Origin: Amylostereum areolatum
Taxonomy: Eukaryota; Basidiomycota; Agaricomycetes; Russulales; Stereaceae
Length of the DNA stretch: 64,000 nucleotides
Direction of reading: 5' to 3'
NCBI GenBank assembly: GCA_012932865.1
Contig: SAXG01000042.1
Span: 248,001 to 312,000 of the forward strand
Shown in pieces: positions 42,948 through 54,103 of this stretch; positions within the stretch are counted from its first letter, which is position 1, and every line of letters starts with the position of its first letter. A program made the translations under genes and the position numbers. The notes beneath the pieces are model-generated. The model had not been told where the DNA came from, made no database searches, and worked only from the letters and a program-made list of their open reading frames with translations.

Positions 42948-44557
42948 GGAGGTCGTCGTCATGTAATGGGAGGAATGCTTTTGCTTTCGGCTTTGCTGGA
43001 TACAGCAGCATCGCCTGACCCACAGTCTTTTGGGGAAGCAATGGCATCGCGCAAAGCGGCGCAGTGGAGGGAAGCGTGTCAATATGAGAAAAACGCACTA
43101 GACAAAATGGGAACTTGGAGATTGGTGGACAGACCCAAGGATGCAAACGTTATCACTTGCAAATGGGTCTTCAAGCGTAAATCAGACACGCTATTTCGTG
43201 CTTGCATGGTCGCTAGAGGCTTCAAACAGGAGTACGGCAAGGATTATACGGAAACCTTCAGTCCTGTTGCCCGGTTTGAAACGATTCGTTTCTGCCTTGC
43301 GTTGGCCGCGCAAGAAGATTGGGAAATACATGGCATGGACGTCAAGTTGGCATTCCTGCATGGGCAACTGGAGGAAGAAATCTACATGGAGCAACCGGAA
43401 GGTTTCGTAGATCCTGCACATCCGGAGAAAGTCGTCTTACTACTTAAGGCCATCTATGGTCTTAAACAAGCTGCTAGGCAGTGGAACACAGTAATTGACG
43501 CACTCCTAAAGGAGTTGGGCTTTGTCCGTACTTATTCGGACACGGGATTATACGTCTATCGTCGACAGGAGGGGAACACAGTCATCATTTTGATACTGTA
43601 TGTCGACGACATGGCGTTAATGGGGAACTCGCTTAGCGAAATCAAGTGCATCAAAAGTGCCATCGCTAGTCGGTTTGAGATGACGGACCTGGGGGAATTG
43701 TCTTCTTTCCTTGGGATTCGAATCATTCGCGACAGAAAGCAGAAGACAATCGAGATAGATCAAAAGCGGAACATAGCAGAAATGCTTGCCCGTTTTGAGA
43801 TGTCTGAAGCGAACCCCACTCGCACTCCCCTGCCATCCGGTATTGTCCTTGAAAAGGCAACCGAGGACGCAGACCCGCACACTAGGACGCACTACCAGTC
43901 TCTCATTGGCAGTCTTATGTACATTGCCATTGGTTCTCATCCGAACATTGTGTATGCGGTCACACAGCTGGCACAGTTCAGCTCGAACCCCACTTTGGCC
44001 CATCTGAGTACGTTCTGTGATACATTGTTGGTACACAGGACTATCGCATTCGCTACAATGGCAAAGTGAAGGACAAGCTATTTGGTTTCTCTGATGCGGA
44101 TTGGGCGGAGAATAGGGATAATTGTCACTCGACATCTGCATACGTCTTCATCTACTCCGGCGGCGCTATCGCCTGGATGTCAAAGAAGCAGAAGTCGATA
44201 TCCCATTCTACCCATGAAGCGGAGTACGTCGCAATGGCAGAAGCGGCAAAACAGATGGCTTGGTACAGGAACCTCTATCAAGAGATCGGCTACCCAAGTC
44301 AAGTGCCTTTTACCTTGTATGGTGACAACCGGGGCGCACTTATTAGCGCACAAAACCCTGTCACTGGCAAAAGTCTAAAGCACACTGATATTTGTTGGCA
44401 TTACATTTGGGAATGTGTCGATGATGGATTGGTTTCCTTGGTACATGCCCCTTCAGCGGATATAGTGGCAGATGCTCTGACCAAGCCTGTCCCTTATGAC
44501 ACACACATCCGTTTGAGTGGGAGGATGGGTTTAGTGGAAGCAAAAGAAAGTTGCTAG
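42948..44557 (+). pseudogene. Reverse transcriptase/RNase H of element B (broken)
   Basis: Same frame as the gag-integrase ORF after its TGA. RT motifs: WREACQYEKNALDKMGTW, CKWVFKRKSD, LAFLHGQLEEEIYMEQPEGF, LYVDDMALMG (YVDD) and SLIGSLMYIAIGSHPNI. Near 44000-44070 the frame is lost by a small deletion and a TGA. RNase H then continues in another frame (FGFSDADWAENRDN, SISHSTHEAEYVAMAEA, KHTDICWHYI) to TAG 44557. The element cannot make a full-length Pol. Confidence 0.85.
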
Positions 44558-44583
44558 CTTTCGATCATCCCATTAAGTGGGAG

Positions 44584-44712
44584 TGTTGAAGATAGTAATG
44601 CGGACGATCTCTAGCTTCAACTACATTATGTAATATGTGATGGAAAGGAACGGAAGGTTCTGGGAAGAACCGGAACAATATGGAATCGGCTGTGCGAGGC
44701 TGTGTGGAGCAT
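44584..44712 (+). repeat. Right LTR of element B, first part
   Basis: 129 bp matching the start of the left LTR with two substitutions, ending in the AGCAT target duplication (44708-44712) of element C. Confidence 0.9.
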
Positions 44713-45170
44713 TGTCAGCAACGACTAGTGCGACAGCACCAAGTTACGACACAGCTGACTACAAGATGAGGACGACAGAGGGGAGCCGATCAGACACGGC
44801 GACAGACGAGGGAAAGCAAGCAAAGTCGGTAGAATTGACTAGCTCGAGATAGGGAATATGTACAGCGAGAGGGAGCCTTATATACATGAGAGGAGAGAGA
44901 CTTAGGTAAGCAACCAATACACGGCGATCAGTAAGCAGACCAAGTATAAGTAAGCAGTCGTATGTAAAAGAGCACAGCATGAGTCAGTACTGTACAGCAT
45001 GAGTCAGGGGAAAGGAGTCAGACCCGGGCTGAGATGAGTCACGTGGGCCCGGGTGGGATATAGATGAACCGGGTCCGGGCCGAAGTGGAGCCGGACCGGT
45101 GATAAGCCAATAAGTCCTAAAGCGTGTAACCGATGTAAAGTAAAAAGAAAATTATAGACCGTTCATGACA
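44713..45170 (-). repeat. LTR of element C (3' LTR on the minus strand)
   Basis: 458 bp, nearly identical to 51750-52208. GC-rich CCCGGG/CCGGGCC motifs near the end and a TATATA box (44879-44884, plus strand). Confidence 0.92.
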
Positions 45171-46835
45171 TCGCCCCTTCCTTAGATTCGACATCCTCGT
45201 CGCAATCAGATCCAACTTCCTCTTCCGCCAGGAGTTCCCAACGATTAAGGCGTGCAGGTTTCGGGGCACCCGGGTGCTCGCGGTGGAAGTCGTCGATACG
45301 TTTCTTGGCATTCTGGAGATTGGCAAGAGGTTCCCAAGTATTGTCATTGTCTGGGTAGCCTTTCCATTTGACAAGGTACTTGAAGCCGCGACCAACTTTC
45401 TTGGAGTCTATAATCTTTTCGACCTCATAGACTTCCTCTCCTTGGACTAACTCTGGGGGTGGAGGTGCAGGTGCTTTCTGGTTGTCAAAGGCGGGACCAT
45501 TGTGTGGAGATAGGAGGGACTCGTTGAAGACCGGATGTTTTTGTGACCAGGATGCAGGGAGGCGAAGCTTGTAAGCCGATGCTCCGACTTTTTCCAGGAT
45601 TTCGAAAGGACCGAAGCGCTTGTCATCTAGCTTTTGCATAGGACGTGCCGTTTTGATTACGGTTTGGCCATCTCTGGTCTTGGCTTCCAGCCAGACGAAG
45701 TCGCCAATTTTGTAATCTATTGGTTCGTCCTTCTTGCGATCGTAAAAGTGCTTTTGATCATCCTGTGCTGCTTTTAGCGCAGAGCGGGCTTCCTCGTAGA
45801 TGTCTCGCAGGTGTTGTGCAAACTCGTTCACCGATGGGTGTCTGTCTCGCGTCGAGGGTTTGTTCCCAGGTAGAGTTCCCGACCATAGTTGGCAAAGTTG
45901 GGAGACATCCCAATCGAACTATGGACCATGTTGTTGAGCGCGGTCATGGCAAGTGGGAGGTAACGTGTCCAATTGTCTTGTCGTTGATTGACGAAGATGC
46001 GAAGGTAGTTTTCCATGGTCATGTTGGAGCGTTCGGTCTGTCCGTCCGTCTGAGGGTGGTACGCCGTAGATGGATTCCCTTCAATGCCTAGCAGTTGGAA
46101 CAATGCCGTGGTGAACTTGGAGACAAAGACGCTGCCGCGGTCACTGACAATCTTTCTAGGAATTCCATGATGGGGGACTACTTCTCGTAGGTACTCGAAG
46201 GCAAGCTCGTCTTCCGTTAGGTCTTTGGTCGTGGCCCAGAATACAACCTGCTTGGTACCCATGCAGTTCACATTGCAGATGGCGTCTTTTCCATCCGAGA
46301 CCGGGAGTGGCATGACGAAGTCAATGGATACGTGCTCCCAAGGTGCTTGTGGCGGGTCATGTGGGTGGAGTGGAGCGGCAATACGATCATGTCTAATCTT
46401 GGTACGTTGGCAGGTCTCACATCCTTCGACATATTTCCGGACGTCATCTCTAATGGCAGGCCACCAGTAGTTGCGCGTGATGAGCTCGTGGGTCTTGTAT
46501 CGTCCTGGATGACCGACAAGCGGGCCGTCATGATGAGCCTGGATGATGTCTGCACGGAGTCCTTTGTCTCTTGGGACATAGAGTCTGTGTTGCCAGGTGA
46601 CCGTTCCATCTGCATGTTCCAGCCATCCCTTTACTTTGAGTGCTAAGGCGCGTTCTACTGCATGGTCTCGGAGTAAGGTAGCCTCCTGAATCCGCTCAAT
46701 GAAGGCATTGTCAGGTCCGTTGGTTACGATTCCTGCATGGTTGAGGGCGCGAAAGAGTTCTGGTTTTAGGAGGACGATGTTTTCATTGTCTTTCTCCCCC
46801 TTCTCAAGGCCCGCTAGTTGGGAAATAGCATCGGG
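45163..46835 (-). pseudogene. Integrase and chromodomain part of element C Pol (broken)
   Basis: Carries the zinc-binding H2C2 region (CETCQRTKIRHD), integrase core (WEHVSIDFVMPLP, IVSDRGSVF, HPQTDGQTERSN), the C-terminal domain (GDFVWLEAKTRDG, LDDKRFGPFEILEKVG) and a chromodomain (YEVEKIIDSKKVGRGFKYL, VKWKGYPDNDNTWEP). Two frames meet near 45830, where a one-base shift separates the integrase core from the C-terminal part. It is joined to the RT part by another shift near 46840-46890. Chromodomains direct chromovirus integration toward heterochromatin. Confidence 0.8.
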
Positions 46836-49337
46836 TTACCCATTGTTTTGCCAGGCTTGTGGAGTAGCGTACAATGATACTCTTGTAGCTTCCGTTAACC
46901 ATCGTGCTTGTCTCTGATTTAGCTTCTGCGCCTTGCGGAAGTACATGAGATTGCGATGATCCGACCAGATTTCAAACTCCTGTCGTGCCCCCATGAGATA
47001 TTGTCTCCATTCCTCTAGCGCCGTCATGATAGCCAGTAATTCCTTATCATAAATCTCATAGTTCCTCTCAGCTTCGCTGAGGGACTTTGAGAGGAAGGCG
47101 ACCGGGTGCCATTTGCCATTGTCCTGTTGTTGCGAAAGTACCGCGCCCGTGGCATAGTCAGAGGAGTCCGCCTCGACACGGAACTGCCCATCGTCTGTAG
47201 GGATTGCTAGAACTGGCTGTGATGTTATACGTCGCTTGAGTTCCTCAAAAGCCTCCTGCTGTGGGGTGTCCCAGACCCATTCCGTCTTCCCAGTGAGTTT
47301 AGTCATTGGGTGAGCAATGCCGCTGAAGTCCTTGATAAAGCGACGGTAGAAGTTGCAAAAGCCCAAAAACGATTGAAGTTGTTTCTTCGTTTTGGGGGCT
47401 GGCCAATTGGTGATTGCCGCGACTTTTGCTGGATCCATGCGAACCCTTCCTCCGCCGACAATCATGCCCAGGTATTCGATTTTTTCCTTCTCAAACTCGC
47501 ACTTTTCTGGCTTCAGATAGAGTTTGTTTTCTCGCAGGATCCGAAGGACCTCCTTGACTATCCGACGATGTTCTTCTAGCGTATGTGTGAAGATGAGGAT
47601 GTCGTCCAAATAGACGACCAAGACTCCTTGGTGGATCAAGTCTTTGAACAGGTCATTCATCATGGCTTGGAACGTAGATGGGGAGTTGGTGAGTCCGAAG
47701 AACATGACTGTAGGCTCGTAGAGACCTTTGTTCGTGCGGAACACAGCTTTCCATTCGTCCCCTTCTTTAATCCGAACATTGTTGTACCCCCATCGGACAT
47801 CGAGCTTGGTAAAGTGCCGTGCTCCCTTAAGCTTATCAACCAACTCTTGGATGAGTGGGAGCGGGTAACAGTTCTTTATTGTCATTTCATTGAGCTTTCG
47901 ATAGTCTTGCACAGGGCGTAACAAGCCGTCTTTTTTCTTGATGAAGAAGAATGGGGAGGCCATGGGTGATTTGGACGGTTGGATCCGGCCAGATCTCAGG
48001 TTCTCTTCCAAAAAGGCGTCCAGTTGCTTCTGCTCGTCCAATGTGAGGGGGTAAACTTTGCAATCGACCGGTTTGAAGTTAGGAGTGAGCTCAATGGCGT
48101 GGTCCCATGGGCGTCGCTCAGGGAGCTTGTCGAAGTCGTCTTTGTCAAAGATGTCCTTGAATTTGTGGTACGCCGTTGGGACTCGCTCAGAGAAGGTCTG
48201 TTCCTTTTTCTTAGCGTGCTCTTCAATTGCAATGTCCGATGCATGGGTCCGGATGTGGTATGTCGCTTTGTAACCATCCCAGTCGAAAGCAAACAGCTGC
48301 TCGTCTTTTTCCATGTGGACTGGCTCTTCCTCCTCTTCTTCATCATCATCGATATTGAGGAGGGGAGGGGGACGAGAGCAGCTGATAGGGCATCGGTCGA
48401 ATTCAATTGACCCAGATTTCCAGTCGATGTGAGGGTTGTGCTTCTTTAGCCACTCATGTCCAATGAAAAGGTCCGTATCTCCTAGATTGGAGACCGCCAG
48501 GTCAATGTTTTCTTCATGGTCTTGAATATTTAGGCGAAGTGTGACATATTCCGTGATGGGACCTCCTGCATTGAGAGTGCCGTCTGCATTTCGTACTGGG
48601 ATTGGGCGAGCAGTCCGTCGCGTGGGGATGTGATTTTCCTGCACAAACTTTGTGTTGATACACGAGCCAGTGCAACCACTGTCCAGGAGTGTGAGAGCTT
48701 TGACAATGCGCTTGGAATCTACCACAAGTTGTGTGGGAATGACCATTTGTGCCTTGGCGCTGGAGGAGCGTATGAACTGCATGGGAGTGGCGAGCTCTAG
48801 TAGAGCTTGGCATGCTAATTCATCTTCCATGCCAGTTATCTCCTTGATGGCTTCATAAGTAGCCTCGTCACGACGTCGATGGTGTGTCCAGATGTGAAGG
48901 ATTGCAATCGCACTTTTGGGTTTGTCTTCCCTTAAGTGACGAAGCGTCCATTGAGCCGTTCCAGGTGCCATATAACATGATTTGGGCGCCGTGCCCCTTC
49001 CATCGCACGGCGTTGTCCCTGACTTCACAGGGTCCATATCCAAAACCGAGTCCGTATCCAAAGCCGTATCCAAAACTGAAGCCGAAACCAATGCCGTATC
49101 CAAAGCCGAAGGCTCACAAATTGAAGCCTGAGTATCTAAAATAACAACGGGACGCGTGCCCGTACCGATAGAGTCCGTAAGAGAAGTCATAATGGGGATA
49201 TCCCCCGTAGTAGTACAGTCCGAATCAACAATGCGCATATGTAAACGAGAACCAGGCCACCGAGGCGCAACCAAACCAGACGAGCGAGAAACAGAAACTT
49301 GGGCTTCAGATGCCGTGTACATCGTCAGCCCCCTCAA
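46836..49337 (-). CDS. Protease-RT-RNase H part of element C Pol
   Basis: A continuous 833-aa frame. After a Ser/Thr/Asp-rich leader with an imperfect 12-bp repeat (49020-49110) comes the aspartic protease (LTLLDSGCTGSCIN), RT (KLDVRWGYNNVRIKEGDEW, FGLTNSPSTFQAMMN, VVYLDDILIFTH) and RNase H (FRVEADSSDYATGAVLSQ, YEIYDKELLAIMTAL, IWSDHRNLMYF). The end reads in the wrong frame over ~20 codons before a stop at 46836; the expected connection-domain sequence is visible in the next frame, so a frameshift truncates this ORF. Confidence 0.85.
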   Translation of the reverse strand: MRGLTMYTASEAQVSVSRSSGLVAPRWPGSRLHMRIVDSDCTTTGDIPIMTSLTDSIGTGTRPVVILDTQASICEPSALDTALVSASVLDTALDTDSVLDMDPVKSGTTPCDGRGTAPKSCYMAPGTAQWTLRHLREDKPKSAIAILHIWTHHRRRDEATYEAIKEITGMEDELACQALLELATPMQFIRSSSAKAQMVIPTQLVVDSKRIVKALTLLDSGCTGSCINTKFVQENHIPTRRTARPIPVRNADGTLNAGGPITEYVTLRLNIQDHEENIDLAVSNLGDTDLFIGHEWLKKHNPHIDWKSGSIEFDRCPISCSRPPPLLNIDDDEEEEEEPVHMEKDEQLFAFDWDGYKATYHIRTHASDIAIEEHAKKKEQTFSERVPTAYHKFKDIFDKDDFDKLPERRPWDHAIELTPNFKPVDCKVYPLTLDEQKQLDAFLEENLRSGRIQPSKSPMASPFFFIKKKDGLLRPVQDYRKLNEMTIKNCYPLPLIQELVDKLKGARHFTKLDVRWGYNNVRIKEGDEWKAVFRTNKGLYEPTVMFFGLTNSPSTFQAMMNDLFKDLIHQGVLVVYLDDILIFTHTLEEHRRIVKEVLRILRENKLYLKPEKCEFEKEKIEYLGMIVGGGRVRMDPAKVAAITNWPAPKTKKQLQSFLGFCNFYRRFIKDFSGIAHPMTKLTGKTEWVWDTPQQEAFEELKRRITSQPVLAIPTDDGQFRVEADSSDYATGAVLSQQQDNGKWHPVAFLSKSLSEAERNYEIYDKELLAIMTALEEWRQYLMGARQEFEIWSDHRNLMYFRKAQKLNQRQARWLTEATRVSLYATPQAWQNNG

Positions 49338-51278
49338 AAACCCTCCTTCTTCTCCTCCACCTTCGGCTGAGCTTGAAGCGCGTCCATCACGCTTTTCCGA
49401 TCTTCAGCTGACAGGCTCCTAGCCCAGGCGGTGGGCGTCTCGAACGTCTGTGCTCGAGCCTCCCGCTTTGGTGGTTCCGTGTACCGGTCCCTCCCCCACA
49501 TGTCTCGGATGTTCTTCACATCCACCTGCAGTCCCGCACCTGGTGGCCATTCTGTCCACAGCGGAAGCATCGGCCCTTAATGTCGACACGGTTGACGTCC
49601 ATCGGCTGTCCTTTGCCACCGTGTACCGTGCCGGTTCCGTCGCGGCGCCATGGGACCTGTCCCCCTTGCTGCCCATTGGACGACCCTTGTCCTTTGGGTT
49701 TTTGGTTCTGCGCGGGGCCGCTGCGTTGAGTTTTCAGGTCCTCTCTCGCTCCTGTCGCAGTCCATCAATCAGAATGATGCGCTCCTTGAGGTCCTCATAT
49801 TTCTGAGGGACATGACCGCTGTCATAGATGGAGTCGATGGTCCGGTAGTAGATGTTGTGCTTAAGCAGCTGCATGAGGTGGATGGGGTCCTGCGCCGTGG
49901 AGTATCCAGCCTTCCTTGCCAGTTGTTCAAACCTGGCAAAGTATTCATGGGCGGTGGTACCCTTTGTCTGTTTGAACCCATCCAGTTCGACCGCGGCACG
50001 GTGCTGCTCATTGACGTCGGTGAACGCGCTTTTGAGTGCCTTGTAGAAGTCCACCCAGGCGACCATGGCTCCATTGGCTAGGTGCGCATCTTCGTACTCG
50101 GCCTTCCAGGTGTGTGCTGCCTCCCCTGTCATGTAGGTGAGGATGAAGAGTACTTTGTCCTTGTCCGTCACGAGGTCATCCTCGGCGGCTCGCATGTACT
50201 CCTCACATGACCGCATCCAGTCGTTGAAGTCCTCTCGTTTCCCAGAGAAGCCTTCAGGAGTTTTCGTGTGGACCTTCTTTCGAGGGGGTCTGGCTGCTGC
50301 TGCTGCTGGGGGCGCTAACAGTGACCGCAGGGGGGTTGACGTTGACGGTGGGGGGTGGCAGGTTAAGGGCGGCAACAAGTACGGCAGGGATGGCGACCCA
50401 TTGGCCATTTACTTCCATGAGCCATGCATTGTCGGTGCCATTATTCATGTGTTGGATGGGAGAGCCCGTTTGGCCGATGACGATGTTCCATCTTCCCCCA
50501 ATTTCGGTGCAGTTGGTAAGTTCGGCGGGGAGAGGGGGTTGGGGGTCGGTGCGGACCCACTGGGCAGCCATGATTGGTTCGTCGAGGTCGGAGAAGTCTT
50601 CGTCGGTGACGGGTGGTAGGGCGGAGGCGGCGATGAGGTTGAAGTCGGCTTCAGTGAGGTCGTCTTGGCTTTCGTTGACGAAGTACCAACTGATGCCACT
50701 TGTTTGGGTTGCTACGAAGGCGACTTCGACAATGGTGTCTCCGAGTTGGACAAAGAAGTCGTTTCCTTGTTCAGTGAAGCCTAGAGGGAGGGGATATATG
50801 TAGCAGTTTTCGTCCTCGACGTCGGTGTCGGAGTCAGAACTGGAGTCGGAGCCGTTGAGTCCGAACGAGGGAATTGTTTATAAGTGGGTGAGGTCGATGA
50901 CCTCTGGCTGGGTGAGGTCGATGACCTCTGGCTCTGGTGTGGGGCTGGGGGTGTTGCCTGGTGTAAGGAGGCGGTGGGTGTGTCGAGTGTCCACTGGTAT
51001 TTTCTCGTTGGGCGCGTAGAAGGACTTTGGGGGTTGCTCGAGTTTGTAGCGGTAGGTGACGTATAGGCAGAAGTAGACGTAGAGGTTTCCGTTTCCTTGT
51101 TCGCTTATTTGAGGCGATAGAAGTGGATGTCTATGACGGAGTCTTCAAGTTCTTCTACGCCGAGGGCGACCTTCCAATTGTGCCAGGCCCAAGGGTCTTT
51201 AGATTCGTTGATGAGGGAGATGATAGCGTCGTGGCTGATGGGGATGAATTCTTGTACTTGCGAGCGCCAATCTTCCAT
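49338..51278 (-). pseudogene. Gag of element C (broken)
   Basis: Reads from about ATG 51278 (MEDWRSQVQEF) through several frames. It includes a tandem PEVIDLT motif, an acidic segment, a capsid-like region (PEGFSGKREDFNDWMRSCEEYM, DKVLFILTYMTGEAAHTW, FYKALKSAFTDV, YFARFEQLARKAGY) and a CCHC zinc knuckle (CFRCGQNGHQVRDC, near 49555-49515). Breaks: stops or shifts near 51115, 50880 and 50300, and a one-base shift just after the zinc knuckle (~49513). Confidence 0.75.
50884..50932 (-). repeat. Tandem 24-bp repeat coding PEVIDLT twice
   Basis: Two exact 24-bp units on the minus strand encode PEVIDLTQ then PEVIDLTH. VIDLT is the canonical core of a SUMO-interacting motif. Confidence 0.75.
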
Positions 51279-51749
51279 GCACGAGCCCCCAGTCGAAATG
51301 GTTACTCTGTGCGGCAAGGGAAGATTTTGTCGAGGGAAGGTGGTTCTGTTATGAGATCGCAAGACGGTCTGCCTCAGTCTTCTCGACCTGTTGGCTGTCT
51401 CTTCGTCTAGGGGACACGAGCCCAAAGACTTCCTAAACCGCTTTCCTTTCGCCGCTTTTACTCGTTTCCTACACCAAAGGTGCACCTTCTACTGTCACCT
51501 CTGAGCTTTCAACTCCTGGTATTGGAGAGTCTCGAGTAGGTGTAACGTTTCGAGGAAACGTCAAGCCGGCACCGGTATACGTGCGCACGACCACAATGTC
51601 AGGGTAACGAGTCGCGTACTCTGGGGGCAACGGTCTAGGGCGGCACGGGGGAAGAACAAGGTCAGTACCAGACGGGTACTACTACTACTATGCTACAGTA
51701 CGTAGGGACGGTCGTAGGGTGGTGCAAGAGTAAACAGATCTCGAGCTTA

Positions 51750-52208
51750 TGTCAGCAACAACTAGTGCGACAGCACCAAGTTACGACACAGCTGACTAGA
51801 AGATGAGGACGACAGAGGGGAGCCGATCAGACACGGCGACAGACGAGGGAAAGCAAGCAAAGTCGGTAGAATTGACTAGCTCGAGATAGGGAATATGTAC
51901 AGCGAGAGGGAGCCTTATATACATGAGAGGAGAGAGACTTAGGTAAGCAACCAATACACGGCGATCAGTAAGCAGACCAAGTATAAGTAAGCAGTCGTAT
52001 GTAAAAGAGTACAGCATGAGTCAGTACTGTACAGCATGAGTCAGGGGAAAGGAGTCAGACCCGGGCTGAGATGAGTCACGTGGGCCCGGGTGGGATATAG
52101 ATGAACCGGGTCCGGGCCGAAGTGGAGCCGGACCGGTGATAAGCCAATAAGTCCTAAAGCGTGTAACCGATGTAAAGTAAAAAAGAAAATTATAGACCGT
52201 TCATGACA
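51750..52208 (-). repeat. LTR of element C (5' LTR on the minus strand)
   Basis: 459 bp partner of 44713-45170. The interior sequence next to it on the minus strand starts TAAGCTCGAG and gives no primer site I can name. Confidence 0.92.
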
Positions 52209-52213
52209 AGCAT

Positions 52214-52556
52214 GTGATTCTTACTGTACGCTTTCACATGAAAGCTGTGGTGGATGACTGAGCGCACTCTTGGCACTGATTAATTATGCTACACTATGGC
52301 ACCACTTTCTTATGGCTTTTATGATTGGCTCTTATGGCACAGCGGTTTGGGTATATAAGGCTCTCGTATTTCGTCCTGCCTCCTCACTCGAAGTATCCCT
52401 TCGACTGAGGTAAGCAATCCTTTATACCTTCTACCTATTTCTCTTTGGCTTACATACCTTACTATAGCGTCTTACTGACTTGGATAAGGTATAATATATA
52501 ACTCGAAGTATCCCTTCGACTGAGCGTCTTACTGACTTGGATAAGTCTGTTCAACA
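52214..52556 (+). repeat. Right LTR of element B, second part, with internal duplication
   Basis: Continues the B LTR after element C. Near its end a 57-bp insertion repeats two nearby LTR blocks (ACTCGAAGTATCCC... and GCGTCTTACTGACTTGG) joined by GTATAATATATA. It is absent from the left LTR. Confidence 0.88.
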
Positions 52557-52561
52557 CAATC

Positions 52562-54032
52562 CAACATCGACAGCATCCCAAGTGCACGAATCTCATCCGA
52601 CAAACTACTGTACATTGGTACTCGTTTGGTGATCCCGCACGCGAAGAAGCTCTGCCAGTCCCTTTTTGAACTCGTGCACGACGCGCTTGGTCATTTCGGC
52701 ATGGACAAGTCCTATGCCTCGCTTCGCGACTCGTATTACTGGCCTGGTATGTGGTCCGAGCTTGAAATTGGGTACATCTCAGGCTGCGCAAACTGCCAAC
52801 ACAACAAGTCAACGACATTGCGTCCTGCCGGTCCTCTTCATGCACTCCCTGTTCCCGACTCTCGAGGAAGCAATATAGCCATCGATTTTGTCGGCCCACT
52901 CCCTGAAGAAGGTAGATACAATTGCATCGCCTCCATCACCAACCGTGCAGGAGCCGACATACGCTTGATTCCCTGCCACACGGACATGACTGCTGAGGCA
53001 TTTGCCGCGGTATTTTTCGACTCCTGGTTCTGTGAAAATGGCCTCCCGTCCACAATCGTTTCAGACCGCGACAAGCTTTTCGTCTCGAAATTCTGGGCCG
53101 CACTCCACCGGCTTACGAGCGTCAGGCTGAAGATGTCATCCTCGTACCATCCTGAGACGGATGGATCGTCAGAACGCACGAACAAGTCTCTCTTCCAATG
53201 CCTTCAGTTCCACGTCGACAGGCAGCAGCACGGCTGGGTTCGGGCCCTTCCCCGCGTCCGTTTTCAACTCATGAACTCGGTCAACGCTTCGACCGGGTAC
53301 TCGCCCTTCCAACTACACCTCGGCCGCAGTCCGCACCTCATTCCTTCCCTCTCCTCCCCTGACACCGCAGATGTTGTACGAGGTTTCGGCGAAGATGCTG
53401 TATGCGCCGAAAGATTCCTCCGTCGTGTGGAGGCAGATTTCGGCGAAGTGGCTGATGCTCTTCTTGCATCTAAGGTTGGTTAGGTGGCACAAGCGAACAA
53501 ACACCGTCACGCGGACCCGAGATTTCGAGAAGGCGAGTCAGTCCTCTTGTCGACCTTCCACCGGCGACGAGACTACAAGAACAAGGACAAGAAGCGCGTT
53601 GCAAAGTTCATGCCACATTTCGACGGCCCCTATACGATCTTGGTTGCAAACCCGGCACGGAGCACGTATACGCTCGACATGCCAGACCACCCGACTATGT
53701 TCAAGACCTTTCACGCCAGCCTGCTTCGCAAACTCCGTGAGCAGGACCCCGAGATCGCTCCTGACCACATCCTGCCGAGACCCGGACCTATGATCATGGA
53801 GGATGGCTCACTTGAGTATGTGATCGACCAGATCATAGACGAACACAAGCATGGCCGAGGACGACAATACCTCGTGGTTTGGAAAGGTTGGGGCAACAAC
53901 GACGCTCGCTGGCTGCCCGCTTGGGAGCTCAGCGAGTGTGAGGCTCTCGATGTATGGGAGTCTGTACATCCACCTGTTTCCACTGTTTCTCCTGTTTCTC
54001 CTGCTTCAAAGTGCCGCGCTCGGAGGCGTTGA
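52562..54032 (+). pseudogene. Integrase and chromodomain of element A, 3' part of Pol
   Basis: Resumes the frame of 36222-38968 after element B. H2C2 zinc domain (HDALGHFGMDKS...CANCQHNKS), integrase core (NIAIDFVGPLP, IVSDRDKLFVSKF, HPETDGSSERTN), an in-frame TAG at 53481-53483, then the C-terminal domain (GESVLLSTFHRRRDY, FMPHFDGPYTIL) and a chromodomain (YVIDQIIDEHKHGRGRQYL, VWKGWGNNDARWLPAWEL) to TGA 54032. One stop apart, the frame is clean. Confidence 0.85.
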
Positions 54033-54103
54033 CTCGGGCCTACGTTACTTACTTATATTCCTACTTTCTCCTGACGGTTTCATTTTTTTCGGGGGGGGAG
54101 GAG

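Larger units (their letters stand above)
44713..52208 (-). mobile_element. Ty3/gypsy chromodomain retrotransposon C (innermost, minus strand)
   Basis: 7,496 bp. LTRs 44713-45170 (458 bp) and 51750-52208 (459 bp) differ by three substitutions and one base of a poly-A run. Ends TGTCAG...ATGACA; target duplication AGCAT at 44708-44712 and 52209-52213 inside the right LTR of B. A polypurine tract (AAGGAAGGGGCGA, minus strand) adjoins the 45170 LTR. Gag, protease, RT, RNase H, integrase and chromodomain lie on the minus strand. It is the youngest member of the nest, yet its genes carry frameshifts. Confidence 0.93.
38969..52556 (+). mobile_element. Ty1/copia retrotransposon B (nested in A)
   Basis: Starts TGTTGAAG and ends GTTCAACA. 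Target duplication CAATC at 38964-38968 and 52557-52561 falls inside element A pol. The left LTR is 38969-39383 (415 bp). The right LTR starts at 44584 and is split by element C, resuming at 52214. Without C it measures about 6.1 kb. The LTRs differ by four substitutions plus a 57-bp duplication near the right end. A purine-rich AAGTGGGAG precedes the right LTR. Confidence 0.93.
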
